64,000 nt of DNA from the NCBI GenBank assembly GCA_902492235.1, contig CABUKS010000001.1, positions 1-64,000 on the forward strand, read 5' to 3'. The stretch's first letter is position 1, and every line of letters begins with the position of its first letter. Of this stretch, positions 59,545-64,000 are shown in pieces. The stretch comes from an uncultured Collinsella sp. Lineage in GTDB: Bacteria > Actinomycetota > Coriobacteriia > Coriobacteriales > Coriobacteriaceae. Made by a program: the position numbers and the translations under genes. The notes under the pieces were generated by a model. That model worked only from the letters and a program-made list of their open reading frames with translations. It ran no database searches and was not told the DNA's origin.

Positions 59545-60414
59545 ATGTTCGATATGGTTTCACGCCGCGGTTTTGTCTCGCTTTCTGCTGCCGCCGGCCT
59601 TGGCCTTGCCGGCTGCTCGGGCAACAAGACGTCCGAGCCCGCTGGTTCCGATGCCGGCTCCGCCAAGTCTCCCTCTAAGAAGAAGGCTGTCGAGCTGCAG
59701 GTTTTCGCTGCTAACTCCCTCGAGAAGTCCCTTCCCGAGGTCCAAGAGCTCTACACCGACCAGACCGGCACCACCTTTGCCGACACGCAGTTTAAGGCGT
59801 CTGGCGACCTTGTCGAGCAGATGCGCGCCGGTGCCGCCGTCGACGTGCTCATCACGGCTTCCAAGGGCACCATGGACGACGCCGAGGCCGCCGGGCTCGT
59901 CGACGCCGACACCCGTGAGGATATGTTCGTCAACGACCTCGTGATCATTCGCGCCGAGGGCTCCGACACCAAGGTCGAGGCCATCGCCGACGTCGCGAAT
60001 CTGGACGGCAAGATTGCCATCGGCGACGCCAAGACCGTTCCCGCCGGAAAGTACGCCAACCAGGCTCTGGCCTCTGTGGGCCTCTACACCGGCACCGAGG
60101 GCGACGACGGCGAGTATACTCCCGAGATCGCCGACAAGGTCGCGCTGGCCGATAAAGTGGGCACCGCAGCTGCCTATGTGTCCACAGGCGACTGCGTGGC
60201 CGGTTTTGTCTACAGCTCCGACATCTTCCGCTACGACGGCATCGAGGAGGCCTTTGTGTGCCCCGAGGATTCGCACAAGCCCATTGTGTATCCGGGCGCT
60301 GTCGCCGATGGCTCCGAGCACGCCGACGAGGCCAAGGCGTTTATCGACTTCTGCCTGTCTAACAAGAAGGCTCAGAAGATTTGGGCTAAGTACGGCTTTG
60401 AGCTTTCCGCGTAG
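59545..60414 (+). CDS. modA: Molybdate-binding lipoprotein ModA
   Basis: ModA captures molybdate or tungstate for the Mod ABC transporter. The 289 aa protein has an N-terminus with a twin-arginine-like motif (SRRGFVSLS) and a lipobox LAGC near residues 19-22, suggesting a Tat-exported lipoprotein. A Ser/Lys/Pro linker follows, then the ligand-binding fold starting LQVFAANSLEKSL, with GDLVEQMRAGAAVDVLITAS and TAAYVSTGDCVAGFVYSSD typical of ModA. The ATG at 59545 follows AAAGGG. Confidence 0.92.
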   Translation: MFDMVSRRGFVSLSAAAGLGLAGCSGNKTSEPAGSDAGSAKSPSKKKAVELQVFAANSLEKSLPEVQELYTDQTGTTFADTQFKASGDLVEQMRAGAAVDVLITASKGTMDDAEAAGLVDADTREDMFVNDLVIIRAEGSDTKVEAIADVANLDGKIAIGDAKTVPAGKYANQALASVGLYTGTEGDDGEYTPEIADKVALADKVGTAAAYVSTGDCVAGFVYSSDIFRYDGIEEAFVCPEDSHKPIVYPGAVADGSEHADEAKAFIDFCLSNKKAQKIWAKYGFELSA

Positions 60415-60482
60415 TGCGGCTTGGCGCGATAATTCCATCGTTTTGTGTTTTACTCCGTCCTTGTATTCTCTTGGAGCTTTTC

Positions 60483-61925
60483 GTGCTTAATAGATTCCGC
60501 ATGTTTGTCGCCTGTGCTTTGACCTTCGCGCTTTGCTGGGTGCCGGGATTTGCATTTGCTGGGGATGCTGAGGACGGGGCCCAGAACGCTGCGACCGTTC
60601 ATGGGCTTTCCTATGGGATCGAGGGTTTTGAGCGGTTGGCCAAGGGGACCGCTCGTGCCATGGAGGGCCAGCCTGAGGGCTACCGGTTTCCCGTTGACGA
60701 GGACGTGGACCTTGTAGCGGCGCCTGCTGCTGATCGCGTTGTGGTGTGGATATCGCCCAAGGCGGTCGAGAAGTATGGATTGGATCCGCAGGACAACGAG
60801 TGCGTATCGGGTCTCAAGGCCCTCGTCTGTGAGCTCGACAGCGCAAACTGCATGGGAGGTGCGCAGCTAGAGGACGTGGATCTTCCTTGGTATGTTACGG
60901 CGGAAACAACGTTTGAATCCGGCGGGTATACCTATGGTTTTGACGAGCGCGGTGCGGATGGGGACCGCTATGTGGTGATTGCATCAGCCTCGGGTGATGC
61001 CAAGGGCGGCGCGCGTTGGCTTGATAGCGCTCAAATGGTAGAAGCGTCGTCTGTCGTGTTGCGGGATGAGCGGGGGCCCTTGACCTCTCTGGCCTCCTTT
61101 TTGGGCGACATCGACTATCGCCCGTTTTGGGTGTCCATAAAAACGAGCGGCCTTGCCCTGCTGATCTCCTTTGCGCTGGGCCTGTTTGCCGCGTGGAAGA
61201 CCATGGGTACCTCGAGTCGCATCAAGGGCCTGCTCGACTCGGTCTTTACCATCCCTATGGTGCTGCCGCCCACGGTCTGCGGCTTTCTGCTCCTCATGCT
61301 GTTTGGCCGCTCGACCGGGGTGGGCCAGTGGCTTATCGCGCACGGTATCTCGATTGTCTTTACGTGGCCTGCGGCGGTGATCTCTGCCGTGGTGGTGTCG
61401 TTCCCCCTGGTCTATCGAACGGCCCTCGGTGCCTTTGAGAGCCTCGACACGCAGATGCTCGATGCGGCGCGCACGCTGGGCTGGTCCGAGCGTCGCATCT
61501 TTACCAAGCTCATGATGCCGCTTGGCTGGCCCTCGATTGCCGCCGGCACGGTGCTCGCATTTGCCCGCGCGATGGGCGAGTTCGGCTGCACCCTGTTCTT
61601 TGCGGGCAACTACGCCGGTATTACGCAGACCATTCCCATCGCCATCTACTTTGAGTGGATGGGCGGCAACACGTCGGTGGCCCTCTTTTGGGTCGTCGTC
61701 GTGATCGCGTTTAGTTTCCTAGTCATCCTGTTCATCAATATGTACACCGCTCATTCGCAAAAGTATCGCGAGCGGGGCCTTTCCCGTGCGGAGCGCAAGC
61801 AGGCCAAAGATCTCGCCGGACAGGGCGATTCGCTCGACCCGGTCGGCGGCGATGCCTTGCGTATCGATCGCGAGGCGCTGGCTGAGCTCATGCGCGATGA
61901 TGCGGCGCCGCAGGGAGGTCGATAA
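60483..61925 (+). CDS. modB: Molybdate permease ModB with N-terminal extension
   Basis: The C-terminal 260 residues are a ModB permease: five or six helices from about residue 214, LPPTVCGFLLLMLFGR and the EAA loop AARTLGWSERRIF, ending in a charged tail of about 60 residues. The N-terminal 212 residues are not part of normal ModB (about 220-230 aa): a signal peptide cleavable after AFA (residue 26) and an extracytoplasmic domain of about 185 residues with two Cys (VSGLKALVCELDSANC) and no family I recognise. The start is the GTG at 60483 with GGAG 6 nt upstream. It follows modA by 68 nt and is coupled to modC (3 nt). Confidence 0.88.
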   Translation: MLNRFRMFVACALTFALCWVPGFAFAGDAEDGAQNAATVHGLSYGIEGFERLAKGTARAMEGQPEGYRFPVDEDVDLVAAPAADRVVVWISPKAVEKYGLDPQDNECVSGLKALVCELDSANCMGGAQLEDVDLPWYVTAETTFESGGYTYGFDERGADGDRYVVIASASGDAKGGARWLDSAQMVEASSVVLRDERGPLTSLASFLGDIDYRPFWVSIKTSGLALLISFALGLFAAWKTMGTSSRIKGLLDSVFTIPMVLPPTVCGFLLLMLFGRSTGVGQWLIAHGISIVFTWPAAVISAVVVSFPLVYRTALGAFESLDTQMLDAARTLGWSERRIFTKLMMPLGWPSIAAGTVLAFARAMGEFGCTLFFAGNYAGITQTIPIAIYFEWMGGNTSVALFWVVVVIAFSFLVILFINMYTAHSQKYRERGLSRAERKQAKDLAGQGDSLDPVGGDALRIDREALAELMRDDAAPQGGR

Positions 61926-61928
61926 GCT

Positions 61929-62999
61929 ATGTCGCTCGTTTTGGATATTAAGAAACGTTATCCCGGGTTTGTGCTCGACATGCAGCTTGAGGCCGGCGAG
62001 GAGCGCGTGGCGCTGCTCGGTGCCTCCGGATGTGGCAAGAGCTGTACGCTGCGCTGCATTGCCGGTGTGGAAACGCCCGACGAGGGCAAGATCGTCGTCA
62101 ACGGCGTGACCTTTTTTGACTCGGCCTCGGGCGTTAACTTGTCGCCCCAGGAGCGTAAATGCGCTCTGCTGTTCCAAAACTATCAGCTGTTCCCCAACAT
62201 GACGGTGGCCGACAACGTATGCGCCGGTGTAAAGGGCGCGGGAGACGCCGCGGCGCGCAAAAAGCTCGCCGAGCGTTATCTGAGCATTTTCGGTCTAGCC
62301 GATTTTGCCGACCGCTATCCCGCGCGACTCTCGGGCGGCCAGCAGCAGCGTGTGGCCCTTGCTCGCATGGTGGCGGCGCACCCGGGCATCTTTATGTTCG
62401 ACGAGCCCATGAGCGCACTCGATTCCTATCTTAAGAGCGCCCTCGAGCAGAACATGCTCGACCTGTTCGATGTATGCAACCGCACCGTGCTCTACGTGAG
62501 CCACGACATCGACGAAGCGTGCCGCCTGTGCCAGCGCATCTGCGTGATGCACGACGGGCATGTTGAGGAGATCGGCTCCGTCGAGGACGTGGTCCGCCGT
62601 CCGCAGACGCTGGCGGCGCTGCGCCTGACGGGCTGCAAGAACACAAGCCGGGCGCGCAAGATCGGCGACGAAGAAGTTGAGGCCCTCGACTGGGGCATGA
62701 GCTTTAACGTGGGTCGCGAGGTTCCCGATAATGTGGCGTACCTGGGCATTCGCGCAAGCTACTTCCATGTTGACAATCGCGCGGGGCGGGGTCGCAACAG
62801 CTATGATTTGCACGTGGCCCGAGTGAGCGATTCGCGCTTTGAGCGCCTGGTGCTGTTGGACGTGCCGCGTACTGATGCGCCCACGCGTCTACAGTGGAAG
62901 GTCAACAAAGTGAACGTAGCTGCCGACGGGCTGCCGCAGGCCGACGAGACCCTGCGCATGCACTTCGATGCGAGTAGGATCCACTTGGTTTGTCGATAG
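61929..62999 (+). CDS. modC: Molybdate ABC ATPase ModC
   Basis: This 356 aa ATPase has Walker A GASGCGKSC, the Q-loop LLFQNYQLFPNMTV, signature LSGGQQQRVALAR, Walker B IFMFDEPMSALDS and H-loop YVSHDIDEA. The C-terminal 130 residues (after about 225) form a regulatory/TOBE-like region that may sense molybdate. It fits ModC by context with modA and modB. The ATG at 61929 follows GGAGG. Confidence 0.92.
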   Translation: MSLVLDIKKRYPGFVLDMQLEAGEERVALLGASGCGKSCTLRCIAGVETPDEGKIVVNGVTFFDSASGVNLSPQERKCALLFQNYQLFPNMTVADNVCAGVKGAGDAAARKKLAERYLSIFGLADFADRYPARLSGGQQQRVALARMVAAHPGIFMFDEPMSALDSYLKSALEQNMLDLFDVCNRTVLYVSHDIDEACRLCQRICVMHDGHVEEIGSVEDVVRRPQTLAALRLTGCKNTSRARKIGDEEVEALDWGMSFNVGREVPDNVAYLGIRASYFHVDNRAGRGRNSYDLHVARVSDSRFERLVLLDVPRTDAPTRLQWKVNKVNVAADGLPQADETLRMHFDASRIHLVCR

Positions 63000-63010
63000 C
63001 GCCGGGTAAT

Positions 63011-63045
63011 GCCGTCGGGGATATAAGCCTCGGCGGCTTTGTCTT
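63011..63045 (+). terminator. Terminator after modC
   Basis: GCCGTCGGGG (63011-63020) pairs, with two G-U pairs, with CCTCGGCGGC (63028-63037), followed by TTTGTCTT. Confidence 0.7.
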
Positions 63046-63141
63046 GCCGCTCGCCGAATGAGGAATGACAAACTCTTATCAATAAAGATAATTATTTATT
63101 AAACGACGGCACACGACGCTGTCGTACGAATGTCAACGGCG

Positions 63142-63170
63142 TTCGTCTGGACGACAATCGTTGATATAGT
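63142..63170 (+). promoter_or_regulatory. Candidate promoter of the double-cubane gene
   Basis: TTCGTC (63142-63147) and TATAGT (63165-63170) are 17 nt apart; the -10 is good, the -35 modest. The pair overlaps a dyad TCAACG (63133-63138) / CGTTGA (63159-63164). An upstream AT-rich stretch contains TTATC-N6-GATAA (63076-63091). The start would fall near 63177, making a leader of about 250 nt. Confidence 0.4.
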
Positions 63171-63200
63171 TACCTTCGACGAGAAAAGGAGGGCGCGCCG

Positions 63201-63269
63201 ATGCCGCAGAAGACATATTCGCGTCGCGTTGTCGCGCGTGCCCTGTATATGGCTCGGAGCCGCATATGA
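63201..63269 (+). CDS. Leader mini-ORF (22 aa) before reductase gene
   Basis: A 22-codon ORF with a very strong SD (AAAAGGAGG, ATG at 63201) encodes MPQKTYSRRVVARALYMARS plus RI, then TGA. It is basic and could form an amphipathic helix. Its last codons overlap a stem that can switch partners (63251-63290). It may be a leader peptide or a small protein; there is no recognised homologue. Confidence 0.5.
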   Translation: MPQKTYSRRVVARALYMARSRI

Positions 63270-63383
63270 GCAGGTATGTTCACGGCTCCGGGAGAGACGA
63301 CGCACAACTAAATAATCGACTGCAAAGCGGGTTCCCCAAAATTCCGGGTTTGAGCACGGCTGGGTTTTCGCCACCCACCGTGC
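63251..63383 (+). other. Structured leader of the double-cubane gene
   Basis: Two stems exclude each other: GGCTC/GAGCC within 63251-63261, and CGGAGCCG (63255-63262) with CGGCTCCG (63283-63290). Further on, GCACGG-C-TGGG (63354-63364) pairs with CCCA-CCGTGC (63374-63383). No T tract follows, so any control would more likely be on translation. The 429-nt gap after modC otherwise holds the modC terminator, the promoter and the mini-ORF. Confidence 0.4.
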
Positions 63384-63428
63384 AGAAATACCGTAGCTAT
63401 TCATTTTTGGTTCGAGAGGGGAACCGTC

Positions 63429-64000
63429 ATGGCTGAAGAATTCGATTTCCATCCGATGTGGGAGAGCCTCGGCATGAATCTTGCCGACCACGACATGCTG
63501 CTGGGCGCCGTGGGCCAGATGTACGGCGACATGTTCCTGACGCAGAACAATCGCCCCAAGTCCACTTCCTACCTGGACTTTGTGGCTACCAACATCCACA
63601 GCGGCCGTATTAAGGAGATGCTCGACAAGAAGGAGGCCGGCGAGGCCACCAAGATCGTCGGTTCGTTCTGCGTCTACGTGCCCGAGGAGATTGTGCTCGC
63701 CTGCGACGGTATCCCCGTGGGTCTGTGCTCTGGTGCCGATTGGGCAACCGATAAGGTTGAGGAGCACCTGCCGCGCAACACCTGCCCGCTCATCAAGAGC
63801 TTTGCCGGCTTTAAGCTGGGCGAGGTCTGCCCCTACATCGAGTCGAGCGACCTGGTGGTGGGCGAGAACACTTGCGATGGCAAGAAGAAGGCCTACGAGT
63901 TCTTTGCCACGCAAAAGAACATGTACGTCATGGATATCCCTAACGTGCACGACGAGTCGACGCTCGTGACCTGGAAGGCCGAGGTCAAGAAGCTTGCCGC
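63429..64000 (+). CDS. Double-cubane-cluster reductase (partial)
   Basis: The frame starts at ATG 63429 after GAGAGGGG and runs open to the window end (190 codons), so the gene is truncated by the window. The sequence (MAEEFDFHPMWESLGMNL; SFCVYVPEEIVLACDGIPVGLCSGAD; NTCPLIKSFAGFK) matches the N-terminal half of the 2-hydroxyacyl-CoA dehydratase D-component/benzoyl-CoA reductase superfamily, in particular the double-cubane YjiM-like reductases. Cysteines in LACDGIP, GLCSGAD and NTCPLIK are the likely cluster ligands. The partner ATPase (YjiL-like activator) would be expected nearby, beyond the window. Confidence 0.85.
   Translation, partial: MAEEFDFHPMWESLGMNLADHDMLLGAVGQMYGDMFLTQNNRPKSTSYLDFVATNIHSGRIKEMLDKKEAGEATKIVGSFCVYVPEEIVLACDGIPVGLCSGADWATDKVEEHLPRNTCPLIKSFAGFKLGEVCPYIESSDLVVGENTCDGKKKAYEFFATQKNMYVMDIPNVHDESTLVTWKAEVKKLA

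Overview
The window is chromosomal DNA from a GC-rich (roughly 60%) Gram-positive bacterium. The division and cell-wall cluster ends in ftsZ, and pgeF/yggS/sepF/yggT/divIVA follow. Codon use is dominated by GAG, GAC and GCC, some genes start with TTG, and anaerobe-type genes (a CyuA-type cysteine desulfidase, a double-cubane reductase) are present. Together these fit Actinomycetota, class Coriobacteriia, most like Collinsella. This assignment rests on recognised protein families and gene order, not on a database search. No tRNA, insertion sequence, prophage or CRISPR array was seen.

Layout. (1) 1-15.7 kb: dcw cluster, all on +, in the order mraZ, rsmH, ftsL-like, ftsI, murF, mraY, murD, ftsW, murG, murC, murB, ftsQ, ftsZ. 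murE, ddl and ftsA are absent here. (2) 15.8-23.8 kb: pgeF, then a complete pstSCAB-phoU operon, then yggS, sepF, yggT, divIVA. The phosphate operon therefore splits what is a contiguous ylmD-ylmE-ylmF-ylmG-divIVA block in many Gram-positives. (3) 23.9-26.5 kb on -: nitroreductase, DUF47 protein and Pit phosphate transporter. (4) 26.7-29.9 kb on +: a small unknown protein, a Bax-inhibitor-1-like membrane protein, a PARG-like (TIGR02452) protein with an altered catalytic motif, and an SGNH hydrolase. (5) 29.9-30.2 kb: three 55-nt dyad repeats. (6) 30.2-35.6 kb: thiD and thiC (with TPP riboswitch), an unknown membrane-anchored protein, yaaA and an M18 aminopeptidase. (7) 35.7-43.4 kb: polA, a Cof-like HAD phosphatase, then argG and argH. 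argG has a long leader holding an arginine-rich mini-ORF. (8) 43.7-50.1 kb: ndk, rpiB, cyuA, a HAD hydrolase, rpsA, RNase P RNA and yigZ. (9) 50.2-55.9 kb: a C_GCAxxG_C_C protein, an O-acetylhomoserine sulfhydrylase-type enzyme, an MFS transporter, xpt, a GGQ-only release-factor-like protein and a lipid kinase. (10) 56-63 kb: a CLC transporter with fluoride-clade motifs, then molybdenum genes moeA, mogA/moaB, modA, modB (with a large extra N-terminal domain) and modC. (11) 63.4 kb to the end: the start of a double-cubane-cluster reductase gene behind a structured leader with a mini-ORF.

Themes. The first 24 kb supplies lipid II synthesis (MurB, C, D, F, MraY, MurG), flipping and polymerisation (FtsW/FtsI) and divisome placement (FtsZ, SepF, DivIVA, FtsQ/L). 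Phosphate is covered by high-affinity Pst with PhoU and by low-affinity Pit with a PhoU-like partner. Molybdate uptake is encoded beside two molybdopterin genes.

The least ordinary material is intergenic: several families of long, near-perfect inverted repeats (24633-24711, 38609-38737, 34077-34143, 54831-54897, 29913-30128), two A/C-skewed tracts that run up to two of them, and leader regions with mini-ORFs (argG, double-cubane gene). Promoter and operator calls are by eye and tentative. Coding calls are mostly secure, and starts were chosen by Shine-Dalgarno (SD) sequence and family N-terminus.
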